Assembly: GCA_001600615.1 (NCBI GenBank)
Contig: BCKK01000004.1
Location: forward strand, 1,762,309-1,826,308
Source: Dioszegia crocea
Lineage: Eukaryota; Basidiomycota; Tremellomycetes; Tremellales; Bulleribasidiaceae
Reading direction: 5' to 3'
DNA: 64,000 nt
Numbering within the stretch: the first letter of the stretch is position 1; each line of letters starts with the position of its first letter. A program made the translations under genes and the position numbers. This document shows, piece after piece, positions 25,301 through 36,996 of the stretch. The notes below the pieces were generated by a model. That model was not told the origin of the DNA and ran no database searches. It saw nothing but the letters and a program-made list of their open reading frames with translations.

Positions 25301-26811
25301 CACCAATTCCTCAGCGGCGGTCTTGCCCCGTCCAGACGGATCCACCTCCGCTACTCGGCCATCCGTCACCCTCAGCCGTAGCCTAGACACTATGGCCGTA
25401 AGTATAGGCAGGAAGTATTGGATGCGGAGCGAATGCTTGTCCATCGCCTCCACGAGCGAAACAAGAAGCTTCGACAAGAAGGTCGACTTCTGCTTCTGGC
25501 GCGCACCAGGCAGGTCAGAGCCAGACCGGTGATAGTTGACGGCCGAAACGATCATCTCGTCGGAGATACAGTATCGGACAATACCACGGTTGCCAATAGC
25601 TTCTGAAGCTGCGGCAAGGACGGCCGGCGAGGCAGAAGGTGTGAGCATGATGGTATTGAAGATTAGGTTGAAGGATTTAGAGAGGTAGACAGTCAAGGAT
25701 GCGGGATCCTGGAATGACATTTTGATCAGGGCGGAGGTGATCGCAGAGAGGTAGGCAGGAATGTCTGCGAGGTGGGATTGTTGGTCGGGCGGTGAGCTGA
25801 GGAGTGAGTCGAGGATGGTAGGGAGATTTTGTAGAACCGTGGGTTTGGGCCCGAGAACGTCTCCTGGCGGTGGCTGAAGCAGAAGGGCGAGTAGGGAGTA
25901 GATCTGGGGAGTGAGGTGGGGGAGAGGAGGGAGTGACAGGAGTAAAGAGCAGAGATTTGATAGTTGCTGTACTATCAGTAATGAACATGAAACAGCAAAG
26001 TCAAACGTACATCCTCGCCCCAAACGGCCACCCAACCTCTCAAGCCCTGAACAACCCAAATCGCCTTTTTCCCTTCCATATCGTCCTCGCCTGTAGCGAA
26101 CCGTGCCTTCTTCTTCGAGCTCGCACCTCCCGTCTTAGCTTCCTCCTCCAGATGCGCAACAACCCAATCTCGCGCACGGGGCAAGTACGGGTGCGCGCCA
26201 ACCGTCACTCTGGGCGGAATGGGTGTGCAGAGCACCTTCCTTACACCCTCCTGAGCTAGATGCCGGACTTTAGGTCGGGGATCGACATTGATCTCCAATA
26301 GGTAGTTCCAAGCTTTCTTCAATAGGGGTGAAGAGTTGAGGAGGGCAGGGGGAGCAGCAACAAGTAGGGAAGTGGTGATTTGGAGTATTGACCGGAGGGC
26401 GGGAGGGTGATCTAGCGCTGTTTGATATAGGGGGAGGATACACTCGAGTAGTGGTGAGACTTTCGACAATACCACCTGGGTCGGCGCCTCGGGGACAACG
26501 ATGGCGAGGAGGTACAGCGTGGCGGGGATCAAGGCGCCCTGGCCCATGTTTTCCGTCTCGGCCATCGCCTCATCTTCGCCCCCGACCTCCTCCGCGCATG
26601 CCTTCTCCAGGCATTGGAGGAGAGCGGCGAAGTATGCAGTGGCAGAGTGTGGAAGCGAGGATGAGGGTAGCGTGGATGAGATGGCCTGCTCGATAGCGAC
26701 GAGCAATTGTGCCGGTTTTGACTGGTGAGCTAAGCCTGAAGCTGTCAATCGGCGGACGTTCAGCAGAGCGGTACCGAAAGACTCGGCTGGAACTGCTGAA
26801 GTTGACGCCAT
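22334..26811 (-). CDS. RRP12: ribosomal RNA-processing protein 12
   Basis: Start ATG at 26811 (MASTSAVPAESFGTALLNVR). The protein is HEAT-repeat-like over about ten exons, with RRP12 features: AYFAALLQCLEKAC, the segment VRHLAQEGVRKVL before the NUC173-type region, and ILPLLPLNIEP-like blocks. The C-terminal third is basic and acidic (KKRKERAKRKKAA, FDDILYNSDTDDE type) and ends in a Lys/Arg tail (TNKKKGSRR). Rrp12 shuttles with pre-40S and pre-60S particles and is required for late rRNA maturation and export. Length after splicing (about 1,250-1,300 residues) fits the family. It is divergent, over 318 bp, from the tail-anchored protein gene. A near-RRPE sequence (TTGAAAAATCC) lies about 65 bp upstream. 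Confidence 0.88.
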
Positions 26812-27129
26812 GATGAGTGTAGATGTAGATGTTGATGGTGGAGGCCTGATTGTTGCCTGAGTATGGCTGGGTGAAGATTTGAAAAATCCTCTCAAGCCAA
26901 CTCTGACCAGCGGCGATCGCCGGTTCCCGCCCCAACAGGCGCACGTGACCAGGCTGAAACATGGCTGGCCGGAGGCAGAGTGGCACATTGGCACAGGTAT
27001 ATATGCCCCCCTCTCTCGAGCTCCTTTCACCCTATATACCCCCTGTTCTCACCTAAACGGGCTGATATATATCATATACCATTAACACTATCAGCCCTAA
27101 TGAATGAATGATGATTTAGCTTGTAAACC
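26812..27129. promoter_or_regulatory. divergent promoter RRP12 / tail-anchored protein gene
   Basis: 318 bp between two divergent ATGs. It contains TATATA-rich stretches near 26999 and 27064 on the side of the plus-strand gene, and TTGAAAAATCC near 26876-26886 on the RRP12 side. The latter resembles the rRNA-processing element (TGAAAAATTT) of ribosome-biogenesis genes. Confidence 0.35.
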
Positions 27130-28838
27130 ATGTCATCCCGAAGTCCGGCAACCGCCGATCCAGCGGCCATAAGAGAAGCCGTTCAAGCTATACTAGGCGA
27201 CAATCCCAAATCTAGTCTGTTGTTTGGGGCTCCAGTGAGTGAACAGGACACCCATCTTCAAATCTACTCCCTTGCTGATACCAATTTCAGGCCATATCGC
27301 TTAAACAACTTGAAGCCACCCTCGGAATCCCCCAGAACACCCTCTTCGCTGCTGAAGTATTACCCATAGCGGCTCAAGTCGCCGCTGATACCTTCATGGG
27401 GAGGAGACACGCCTCTTTGAAGAATCTGATGAGGGGAGGACAGCAGGAGGAATGGATTGTGTTCCGACCCATCCTACCCGGCGCAGAACTTCGCCCTCCA
27501 CCACCTCGGCCTGCAGCTCATGCAGCCAGCAGTTCGCAATCCAAGGCAGAAAACCAACCAGAAACTGTTGTCAATCTCTCCCTCGAGCCTATCGAAGAGA
27601 AGAAAGAGAAAACTAACTTGGCCCGAAACTTCCTTCGCCCGTTTTTCAAATCCAAGACACCGAAAGATGAAGCGAAGGATACTACGGAATTAGCGGACTA
27701 TTCCCAGCAGGAGTTCAAACTCCCCCCAGCTCACTTGATCGGGTCGGACGATTTCGGAGCGATGCTCGTCCCAATCGCTCTGCCTGTCCTTCTATCGACC
27801 CCGCAGCCATCGGACAGACGGATCTTGAAAGGGAAAGACCATGGCGCCCCTGTAGCTGTTCATACCGCGTCAAAATCAACTTCCGGGCTGGATGCGAATC
27901 ATTGGCCAACCCCTCCCTCCCGACAACCAGCACGGTCGGCGGTCGATACTGAGGCCGGGATAGCAACTACTACCCGAGAGGAACGCCTCGCTCGGTTGTC
28001 TCACCCCGCAGTATTACATCCGCCAGAGAATCAGAACGTGAATGCCCGCCCTCTCACCATTCATCAGCGGACACCTCAAGTACACTTCCCTGCCGCGGTC
28101 GAAAGCGCGGTAGATCTTAGCATATCATCGCTTGTTACCGACTCCTCGCTGCCATATCTGTCGAAGAAGCAAAGGGTCGATCCGGAGCAGTCCAGGCCGA
28201 GGGACGTCAACATTGCATCCCCTGTTGCAGCCGAAACACACTCTCCAACATCAGAGGGAGTTAAGCATGTCATCAGTGAGCCTAAGAGACAAGATCCATC
28301 CTCGACTCGCAGACGCGTCCGGCCCTCGCCAATGGATGCAAAGTCCGTCGTCTTTCCACCCTCTGCGCGACTCATAGGCTCCCTTACCAAGAAGCAGAGC
28401 GAGTTTGCCGTCCGACCGTTGTTAGAATCGGCCCTTCCACCGTCTACCCTCGTTGTGACTCTCTCGCCATCCATCACATCCTCCAACCTCCCCCTTGCAA
28501 ATCTCCCAGACTCATTCATCGCTGGGTTGTCTCCGCCCCATCCTACATCTCCATCATCCCCTTTGACATCTCAAACGCCTTCCAGTCCCTTCTCTCCTAT
28601 TGAAAGCGCCCCACCAACTCCCTGGCTCGACGTAGCTTTCCGGGATCTCCCGTTCGGCCCGGATGTGCGAATTGCAGATGTAAGTAGCGGGGACTTAGCA
28701 ACGCGGTGTTTGGATGCCAGCTGACCTGTCTACCAGTCCCAGATCCTCGATTGGGTCAAGATGAGGTGGCAGATTCTTGGCGCGGAGCTCGTGGTCATTG
28801 TCGGGGCGGTGTACATCTTTCAGGTCGTAGGGATTTAG
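27130..28838 (+). CDS. putative tail-anchored membrane protein, disordered
   Basis: ATG at 27130 (MSSRSPATADPAAIREAVQA); exons of about 108, 1,400 and 100 nt are joined by two GT-AG introns. After the first join the frame reads AISLKQLEATLGIPQNTLFA and MGRRHASLKNLMRGG, possibly a small folded N-terminal domain. About 400 Ser/Pro/Thr-rich, low-order residues follow. The last exon encodes DWVKMRWQILG and a hydrophobic stretch AELVVIVGAVYIFQVVGI directly at the C-terminus, as in tail-anchored proteins inserted by the GET pathway. No family recognised. The target membrane (ER, outer mitochondrial or peroxisomal) cannot be told. Confidence 0.65.
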
Positions 28839-29094
28839 GGTTGTAAAGCGCACATGCGGCAGAATTCAGGGAGGGATAGGTGCATTCCTCATAACATCCT
28901 GTTACAACGCGAGCTTTACCTCTGTAAGGTCAGCTGTCGACCTCTACGATAAAAGACGGTTGAAGAGTCGAGCCTGAGAGTGCAGATCAGGGAAAGACTC
29001 ACGATCACCCCACAAGTTACAACGACAGACCACGTCCCCTTGCCCTCTCCTCTGCACCCCTCTTCCTTCACAGAAGTCCAGAGATCAATCTTCC

Positions 29095-29591
29095 CCCAAA
29101 TCGACATAACTGCCCTCCTGGATGAATTCTCCAATCTGACATGTGTCCTTGTCCCATACACCGTCAGTCCAATACACATCCTCTTTAATCCGCTTCCACA
29201 TATCTTCCAAGCTCGGTTGGCGCATAATCATGAATGATCCAGCCATGGGTTGTTTGCCCGCGGCAATAGCAGGATGGGAGAAGAGAGGGGAGTCGGCTGG
29301 TGGGAGATAGCCTAGACCGAAGACTGTGTTATTAGGAACTGCCTATGATTTGACATTCACCCGTCATCTTCCCCATTAAAGAGAAGCTAGTTGACCTCCG
29401 AACTCACATAGCTTCCCTTCCTTTTTGTCCTCAGCAGCTCTCGCCCAGTGTTTAGGCCGAACTTCCATTCGGCGGGCCAGCGCGTCTGGCAGATCTGGGC
29501 AAAAGGCGAAGAAGAGAGATTGCCGCAGGATCTGCTTGGGGACACCTTGGGCAACCTGACTAGCGAGATTCACAGCGGCAGGAGTGGCCAT
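29095..29591 (-). CDS. YCII-related domain protein
   Basis: ATG at 29591 (MATPAAVNLASQVAQG), two exons with an intron of about 80 nt. The protein is about 135 residues and reads SLFFAFCPDLPDALARRMEV, a basic segment, then FFGLGYLPPADSPLF and MAGSFMIMRQPSLEDMWKRI, then EDVYWTDGVWDKDTCQIG. The order (F-x-CPD, R..R..H, phi-x-GG-like turn, GS(F/M)xI, D-x-Y-x-x-x-GV(W/F)) is that of YCII-like dimeric alpha/beta-barrel proteins common in fungi. Their substrate is mostly unknown. A mitochondrial presequence before SLFFAF is possible but weak. Confidence 0.7.
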
Positions 29592-30227
29592 CCTTCTTGA
29601 GAAGATTGAGATAGCGTGTAAAACGGTGTCCAGAGGTGAGAGGTAATGAAGCGGAAAAACGTTTGGCAACTGGCATTTGCAGGGTTGATTTTGGCCAGTG
29701 ATCTTTGCATCCGCCCATATGTGTCTTCTTCCAACCTCTCCTCTACGTCTACGCTAGGTGGAGTGATCATAGACCGTCTTGCGAGCCCAATCACCGAAAC
29801 GGCGGGCTAGTCATTTACTATGTCTCCGAGGTCGGAATCCACGGATTGATCAGGTCAAGCGATCGCGACAGTCGCAACGTCCCAACAATTGCTTCAACCC
29901 TCGAATATGTCTCGGATCTCAGATCTCAGATCTCGTCCTGATCTGGAGCTCATGGATCATGACTATGATCTTATAAAGCCATACCTCATCTTTCATCAAA
30001 TCCAAAACATCTTCTTCAATTCGAACCCCTTCGGCTGTAACAACCGCCGACACATATTGACTTAGCGTTCGTTGAACAGTACTGCCTCAATCGGAGCGCG
30101 GGCTCCTTGGACAGCATCCTGAGCCAGGCAATGACCGCTGCTGACTGAATGAGTACCGAGGGTCGCAGAGCTGTACACACGCCAATGAGTCGTCGACATT
30201 ACGCTGCATCGATATATTGTTGGCGGC
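29592..30227. other. divergent intergenic region
   Basis: 636 bp between the YCII-like gene (minus) and family copy 2 (plus). It contains tandem copies of GATCTCAGATCTC near 29917-29935 and a GATATATTG TATA-like site at about 30211, 17 bp before the copy 2 ATG. No supported gene. Confidence 0.45.
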
Positions 30228-31353
30228 ATGTCCATCTGGCCAGGCCTGAGGCTCCAGGACTTAGGTCCGGGTGATCACACGATCATTCCCTTCGTGTCCG
30301 CTACCGCCGACGGGTTCAATCAACGTGTGACCCACCAGACAGCCGCGATGCGGTACTGGAGGGGCTCTGGCAGCTCTGTTCCAATCTTCATCACGCACCT
30401 CAGGTGGAAGGAGCGCAATCGGCAGTATGAGGTATGTAGAGCAATGTTCAAATTACTTGCCTGACCGTCATTTTCTGATCCTCACAGATGTCTAGGTGTA
30501 AAGTCGTCGATGTATGGAGCAACGGCTATAATCTGGTTAAGAAGATCATCGAGTTACGTTGCGAAATTCGCAACATCTGCGACCACACCCCAGATGGAGA
30601 TATCGTCATTGTCAACGTGGAGGATCGACAACACTGGGAAAGCTTAGAGACCTATCTGAGAGAAGTGAGTCAGCGAGAGCATCTCATAATTATGGCCCAA
30701 GTTGACGATGCCAAGGTCCAAATACGTCGCAGTGAGTTCTCATATACCGATACCATACCTGCAGGCTGCGTCTTAAGTGCTCTGCTGACTGCCAGTGTAT
30801 GTCGAATGGTTTATCGAGGGTTTAATCACCATGGAAGCCAATGGCGATATCCGGCAGGAATGGTCACCCCGAGACATTCCAGAGCTCCCCACCTCGCGTG
30901 TCATCCATGTCAACAAAGCTCTTCCCCTCACTACTTATCCCTTCCAAATCATTCGATCCCTCGGCGAGATGATTTCTTTTGGAAGCGATGACTTGATTTA
31001 CTTTATGGTCAAATTTCGCCTCCGGCTCAAAAACGTCATTGGACCCTCCTGTGGGAGCTGGAGGAGAGCCGTGTATGACGTTGAGATAGACGAGAGCACT
31101 GTGCTAGAGGTGGATGACGAGAGACGTCTACGGCTGAGAAAACCGCAGGCGAAACCATTGAGAACGAGTAAAAAAGTGAGCTTTTCTTCAGAGTCTACTC
31201 GTCTCATCGCTCAAGCTCATCGCTCATGAGGTGCAGCGCCTCGCTTTGTCCTCGCCGGTATCATCCAAAATCACTCCATCAGCCGACGAGTACAACGAAA
31301 GACAGCCTCTCCTAGCTGTCCAAGCGGAGTCGGGCCCTGGTGGCTTGCGTTGA
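30228..31353 (+). CDS. family copy 2: intact member of the microexon family, function unknown
   Basis: Five exons: 30228-30431, 30488-30664, a 16-nt microexon 30716-30731, 30796-31175 and 31237-31353. Together they make a 297-residue protein without internal stop. Landmarks: IIPFVSATADGF; SVPIFITHLRW; MSRCKVVDVW opening exon 2; VQIRRM across the microexon; VEWFIEGLITMEANGD; TTYPFQIIRSLGEMI; DLIYFMVKFRLRL; and an acidic C-terminus with NERQPLLAVQ. No signal peptide or membrane span is seen. This is the best-preserved copy and serves as the reference for the family. I recognise no known domain. Alternatives, such as a distant known fold, would need profile searches. Confidence 0.75.
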
Positions 31354-31741
31354 ACGCTCAGCTTCAGCGTACGACCTATATATATATGGCGGCGATGCCG
31401 ATTAGCGAAAGCTGAGGTGAATGTCAAATGACTCCGGAAGGTGTACGGGTAGCGCAGACTTAACGACCCTTAACCTGGGATGGGGTTTGTGATGTAGTGA
31501 CTCTGTTTGTATGACTGTGACCTAGCATTGAACCATTTGTACTCGTCAAGTTACCATCTATCATAATCTATAAGGACGCTCCTCGCCCATCAATCCTCAA
31601 TCTCTTTTGGTCCTGCGCCGATTCGCAGATACAAACTGACTTCACGTCCTTTAGATCTTATTGCTTCCACCGGCCCCTGGGCTCCCGAAGCATGGGCCAG
31701 GCGGAGATCCTCCTGTTCTTGACATTTCTGAACCCGCCAGC
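31354..31741. other. convergent intergenic region
   Basis: 388 bp between the convergent ends of family copy 2 and MIG1. It includes a short TA repeat (ATATATATATGG near 31379-31388). No further gene seen. Confidence 0.5.
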
Positions 31742-34233
31742 CTAAGCCTGCATGTCCACCTCCATCCCCATCATAACCGGACTCCCGCCTCTGGAGATAC
31801 TCGGCAAGTGTTCCTGTCCACCGACGCCAAACCGATCCCTATCCGACCCACTAAGCGGGGCCAGCTTGTGCGGTGGCGTTGGGGCATTGTTGCTTGTGGG
31901 TGCACTCTTGCTCATCCCTCCCGCGCCTGGAACGCTCATCATCCCCATCGCCAAGGCCGCCTTCTGCCCAGCCAGACCGCCCATGCCTACTCCAACACCA
32001 ATAGGCGTCATCCCGAACGCCTTGTGTACCGAGTGTGACAGGTTTGAGTGGCCATGGCCGTGATATTGCTGCTGCATGTGCGAGTGGGGCTGATAGGAGT
32101 GTGAAAGGGAAGTAGAGTGGACTGGCGATCCCTGGCGGCTGTTCGAGGGTGAGACATGAGCCGATGTGGACTGACTCGACAAGCTGTAACTCGCACCAGG
32201 TACACCACCGCCGCTGGAAGAATAGCCGGAAGAGTGGGGGATGGGAAGTGTCCGTTCGAGGTGAAGTGGAGGTGGAGGAAGGCCCGAAGCGTTAAGGATG
32301 TCCTCGACGCTTTGTCGGTGGCCCTGATGAGAGTGCGCATGTCCGCCCGAGAGGGTCCGGTGAAGCTTTGGCGGTGACATTCGGGTCTTTGCTGCGTGGA
32401 AGTGGGGCGAGTTTGGAGTCGTACCGCTGTAATGAGGTGTGTGGCTGTGGCTGCCCGAGTTGGCGCTTCCGTGGAGATGATGGGTGGAAGTAGTGTATGG
32501 GTGCGACCTGTTCTTGGCATCGCGAGCAGAATGAGATCCATGCCCGTGTTTCCCCGAAGTCGCCGAATGGCCCTCAACTGGAGAACCCGCCCGGCTGACA
32601 TTCCGAGATGCCTGGGGAGAGCCAGCTGTTGATGCTGGGGCAGTCATGCTCTTTTGCCAGAGGCTCATGTTGCGTAGACTGCCAAGGACTGGGCTGTGCG
32701 GTGCGACAGCATCGCTAGTGACCGGCATTGGCTCGTCATCGTCTGACGAGTCGCTCGAGGATGGGCTGTTGGCAGCGGAGGGATGACCAGAGACAGGCGG
32801 GAATCCACCCCGATGGTGTTCATGGGCGTAGGGCTGGAGGTTCCGGCCGGACGCCGAAGCAGCAGCGGCAGCAGCAACACCGATCGGCTGTCGTCCGCCT
32901 GGGTGCTGCTTGGACAAAGCCATATGGTGTTGTTGCTGCAATCGAGCAAGCTGTTGAGAGAGGTTGTGGTGGTGGAGGGAATAGGCGTTCCCGCCTGGGC
33001 CCTGAACCTGCCCTTGACCATGTCCGCCCATCTTCGCTAGATCGTCCGACGAGTTCTGACCGGACCGGTCTTTGGGTGTGCCGGAGTTTGACGAGTGGTG
33101 GCTATCTCCGCCATTGCCCCCATGTCCACCCCCTGCTCCACCGCCCATGCCGCCATTCCCATTCCCGGTGTGCGCGCCCGAATGCGCCGACGTCAGACAA
33201 ACAGGGCAGGCCTGAGTCTGTTTCGCCAACTTGAGGCGTTTACGGTAGCTCTTGTGGCACTCTTCGTGGCAGCAAGTAGGGGGAACGAGGTATGTAGGAT
33301 CTGCTAGTGTTCCAGCGGGAACAGCAGCGTGGTTAGCCGTAGCTGGCTGAGCGGCCGAAGTGGGATAGACGATCTGACCGCCGTTCGAAGCGGGGATACC
33401 GGCGAAGCTAGGGCGTTCTGCGCTGAACCCGTACGAGCTCTGGCCTTGACCAGATGGCGCTGAAGATCCAAAGGCAGCCCCGGGAGTGGCATTGGGACTG
33501 TTTCCGTTGGATTTCCGAGCCGAGGCGATTTGGCGATGACGCAATTCGTACTCTGCTCGCCGGAACGCCTCGTGCCGCTCAAGCTCGTATAGCTGGTCGG
33601 ACGCTGCGGCAGCGAGAGCGGAGATATCGTTCATACCGTTCATGCCCGCGGCGGTGTTGGGGACGTTGATTGGGAGGGAGTAAGGGTTGGTTCCGTATTC
33701 ATGGTCAAAGTCCATGTTGTACGAGGGGCCGAGATGGCTGAGAGAGTTTCGACGCGAGTTGTCCTCCTGGCAAGTCAGCAACACCCTCAGCGGCGATGGT
33801 GAAAATACTGACCTCATCGTCGTACTTCTTCCCCTTGTTTCCCATCTCTGGCATCGGCGGCAAATGTATTCTGGCATGACGAGTGAGTTCGTCAGATCGC
33901 GAGAAGCGTTTGTCGCAGCCCGGGTGGTTGCAGGCATGAGGCTTCTCGCCAGTGTGAGTGCGGATATGCCGAGTCTATTTGTCAGCTTTGCGCGGAACTG
34001 CAGACTCCCAGTCTACTGACCTGATGCTCCAGTCTGTAGAACGCCCTGTCACATAAGGGACATTTGTACGGCCGTGGAATTTTGCTCTTGTCCATATTTA
34101 AAGCGGCCTCCAAGCTCGCTCGGACAGCCGGGTCATTAGGGTCAAGACGGCCCGTTATCGGATCAGGCGCGGGAAGGGGTGGGAGGTCTGGTGACATCGG
34201 CGCAGATGAAAGGTTGGAGTCGTTGTGAGACAT
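31742..34233 (-). CDS. MIG1: C2H2 zinc-finger carbon catabolite repressor, Mig1/CreA
   Basis: Start ATG at 34233 ([20 protein letters not shown]). Exon 1 ends inside zinc finger 1 ([16 protein letters not shown]). Exon 2 completes it ([15 protein letters not shown]) and encodes finger 2 ([18 protein letters not shown]). These two fingers, with the RLEHQTRH and RSDELTRH recognition helices, are those of Mig1/CreA, which bind GC-rich SYGGRG boxes and repress alternative-carbon genes. After a further intron come about 650 residues of Ser/His/Gly-rich disorder. A second Cys-rich motif ([14 protein letters not shown], then QACPVC) lies within it. Snf1 target sites are not resolved by eye. Length (about 800 residues) is long compared with ascomycete CreA (about 420) but usual for basidiomycete Mig1. 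Confidence 0.88.
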
Positions 34234-35501
34234 CTCGGCGGGTGGGGGTTGGGGGTAAAGGGGAAGAAGGGTGGGTCGATATGCCGATGCGGTGCCGATC
34301 GATTCCTAGGCGCAAGATGGATCTGTAGGAGTTAGAGATGTATCTCGGAAGATGAGTAGGAAGCCAGCAGGGCGGTAAGCCAAAGGATGCGGGGAAAGGG
34401 AAGTGGGGAAAGGGGATGCGGTGTAGTCACGATGACGAACGGAAACGTGCTTGGTGTTTGTGAAAATCTGAGGAAGGATCCTGGGGCCCGTATATGAGAG
34501 GATGAAGCAGGAGGAGAGACATGATTAAGAGGCGAGACAGTAGAGACAGAAGTGTTCTGCCACGCCTCATAGATAAGAGAAGGGGGTATCGACAGGGCAG
34601 GAGGAAAGGACAGGGAGGGTTTCATAGAAGAAGCCACCAAAGATAAGAAAGCTTCCAAGGACTCGAATGATCATCCGTCCCCGCGCATTTCTGCACACCC
34701 ATGCAGGACAAGAAGACTCACCTGTATGATATGCCGACGCGTTGATGAGTATGCGTGGAGTGTATAGATGAATGGGATGAAGAGGGGAAGGTAGTGACGA
34801 TGTGGGGGATGGTGTTGTTTCAAAAAATTGCGGGGCGCGGGGGGGCGATAAGGAAGCTTATCCGCTGAGTAGTTCCGCCAAGTTTGCCCCGGGTGGCGAA
34901 AGATCTATACGATGCTTGTGGGGTAGCTGGGATCTCGGATCTGGCTGTCCAGTGTCAAGAGCAGAGATGCGAAGAGGTATAGATGCAAGATGAAGATATG
35001 AAAGTATATGACAGGCATACGAAAAATGTAAACAAGGCCTCCGCGGCAGAGCCAAAATGCTTCTGGGCCCCTCTTCCCCCCTTCTCCTTTCCGCCCCCAC
35101 AGCTTGCCCCGAACCCCGTATCCTCTGCCGCATACCATTACAAGCGCGATTCCCGCGATGTCATCCCTGCTGACTTATAGCCCAAAGCAGCCCAATATCT
35201 TCACCCCAAGCGAGCATGGAAAAACTGCGAGATGGATGGCGAAAACTGCCTCGTTCGGCCATGCGGAGTTAGCTCGGCCGAATGACGGCACAGAGGGGAA
35301 ATTGCTTCCGGCGAGTGTGGCACTTACGGCAGGTTTCGCCACCCGTCCTGAGCCGTTCACAAGAGTAGCTGCGTCGCATAGCGCTAGCATTCGCTCCGTT
35401 ACGCGTACAAGGTCTTTCCAGCTTAGATGTACATGTGGGGAACTTATGTACATCCATGCTCAAATCTTGAATAGTTTCTTGAATAGGCCGGAGGTCTCTC
35501 C
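34234..35501. other. long upstream region of MIG1
   Basis: About 1.27 kb. The first 500 bp upstream of the MIG1 ATG are CT-rich on the minus strand and contain a possible donor (CAG/GTGAGT at about 34722), so a 5' UTR intron is likely. Several small frames on both strands have no start or splice support. At 34836-34848 there is a G-rich run (GGGGCGCGGGGGGG). No gene called. Confidence 0.45.
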
Positions 35502-36491
35502 TCACCGTCGAACTGAACATTTCAGCGAACTCTCTCCAAATTTGAGCGTTCCTAGCTTAGAGTTGTAGACGAAGCTCAGATTACTTACCTGTATGTGTGT
35601 CACCGGCATGCCGGATACTCGCGTCCTCCATGCAGCCCGACATACCTCGAGGCGGCGCCGTGGATAATTGCGAGGTTCAGGAATATGAGCAAGTAATTGC
35701 TCGAAGTACCTGATGGTCTCCAGCTGGCTGTCGCTGACGTCGAGCGCTTCTCGTAGGGCAAGAACTGTCCGCATGTGGTACGTCGATACTGGCAATGAGG
35801 AATCGATCCGATCCCAGTATGCCACGGGGCAGTTGATATCTAAGTCGGTCCACTCTAGCCGAGCGGCGGCATTGGATTCGTCTTGAGCTAGCATCTGCAG
35901 GAAGCGTGAAACGTAGACTGAGAAGGTCATCAGCAGGAGAGTGGGGATAGCATGGCGTTCTGAGAAACTTGCTATGAAGCATCCCGACCTGATCCGATGG
36001 TCAGCGAGTCGGGTACCGAACGTCAGCCCCAAATGCACTAACCTTGCTGTCAAGCTGTCTAATTTCCCAGTACTTCTTACGATGGTAGGCTCCCACCGGG
36101 ATATTTCCTGGCAGATGTTCGCAGTAGTCTGACATCTTGAGCTCGATTGCCAGCGTGCTTTGACGCAAGTTGAATCCTTCAATCCATAGATCAACGAGCT
36201 CGACTCTCGAGATATGGAGCATCAGCACTGAGGCAATCACTATTCACGAGTGGATCAGCTTACTTCATGATGTGCACCATCGATCATACACTCGACATGA
36301 GTGATGAAGATCGCGTCTGACCGCCTCCAGTATCTATAAGCGTCGGTCCTTATGGGATGTGCTCCGTCGAATCCAGCTCCGGTAGCGAGGATGAAAGGGA
36401 TGGCCTTTGCGGCAGTGATCATGATTGATCCCACCGTATCTTCCATCGCTTTGATGTCGGCAGGTTTAGGATGGAGGGGTGCGTTACCCAT
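35502..36491 (-). CDS. family copy 3: member of the microexon family, function unknown
   Basis: Start ATG at 36491 (MGNAPLHPKPADIKAMED). Landmarks: IPFILATGAGFD; TDAYRYWRRSDAIFITHV; VELVDLWIEGFNL; microexon 35973-35988 (VGMLHI across it); then VSRFLQMLAQDESN, STYHMRTVLALREAL and RYFEQLLAHI. It ends at the TGA at 35502. Two splice oddities: the intron after the microexon uses a GC donor (GCAAGT), and the intron after exon 1 lacks an AG where the other copies have one. The nearest in-frame acceptor is GTCGAG/CTC, which drops the SRV residues. It is therefore uncertain whether the copy still makes full protein. Lies head-to-tail with the similar copy 4. Confidence 0.65.
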
Positions 36492-36996
36492 GATAGTAGA
36501 GAGTTGCGTGTATGTAGAATACAGAACGTGGAGTGTGAGGATGCGCGAAGGGTCAAGAGTCGCGTCGTCATGCAGGGCGTGCCTGACAGCTAGTGTTCCT
36601 GAATGTTTCAGATTCAGAGACGGAATAATGTGGTGCTCTGCTTGCCACCAAACTCCAAAGGCTCGATGCGTCTCTCTCAATCAGGACGGCCGTGAATGAC
36701 GTCGCTACCCATCAGAACCAGCGCGAAGCTCCCACCGACGTGCATTCAGGATACTCCTAATCGATCGTTCCGCCAATCTTCCACACAGCAGCTAGCCCAG
36801 AATACACCACCTGCGTTTGCATGGCCCAACACGCGTCCCGGTCGTGCCAAATGAGACTGTAGAGCTATTTGGTGGAGTATGGAGGAGGATCTTTCGAGGT
36901 ACTATTGTTCTGCAATCGTGTCAGCGCATTACGATAAATCACCTGAGATCGAGCAGAATGAAGATTGAACATTGACCCATGGCTATATCGTCGATA
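36492..36996. other. spacer between family copies 3 and 4
   Basis: 505 bp between two same-strand family members; presumably the promoter of copy 3 and the 3' region of copy 4. No gene seen. Confidence 0.5.

Noticed and set aside
32008..32601. 197-codon minus-strand frame inside MIG1 in a second frame, and the plus-strand frames over it
   Set aside because: The region is GC-rich Ser/His/Gly low-complexity sequence that is open in several frames; the MIG1 frame continues the zinc-finger protein without break.
35269..35520. Minus-strand frame with CRKCHTRRK, possibly a Zn2Cys6-like start
   Set aside because: Only one pair of cysteines and no following cluster; lies just past the end of family copy 3 and a good donor cuts through the motif.
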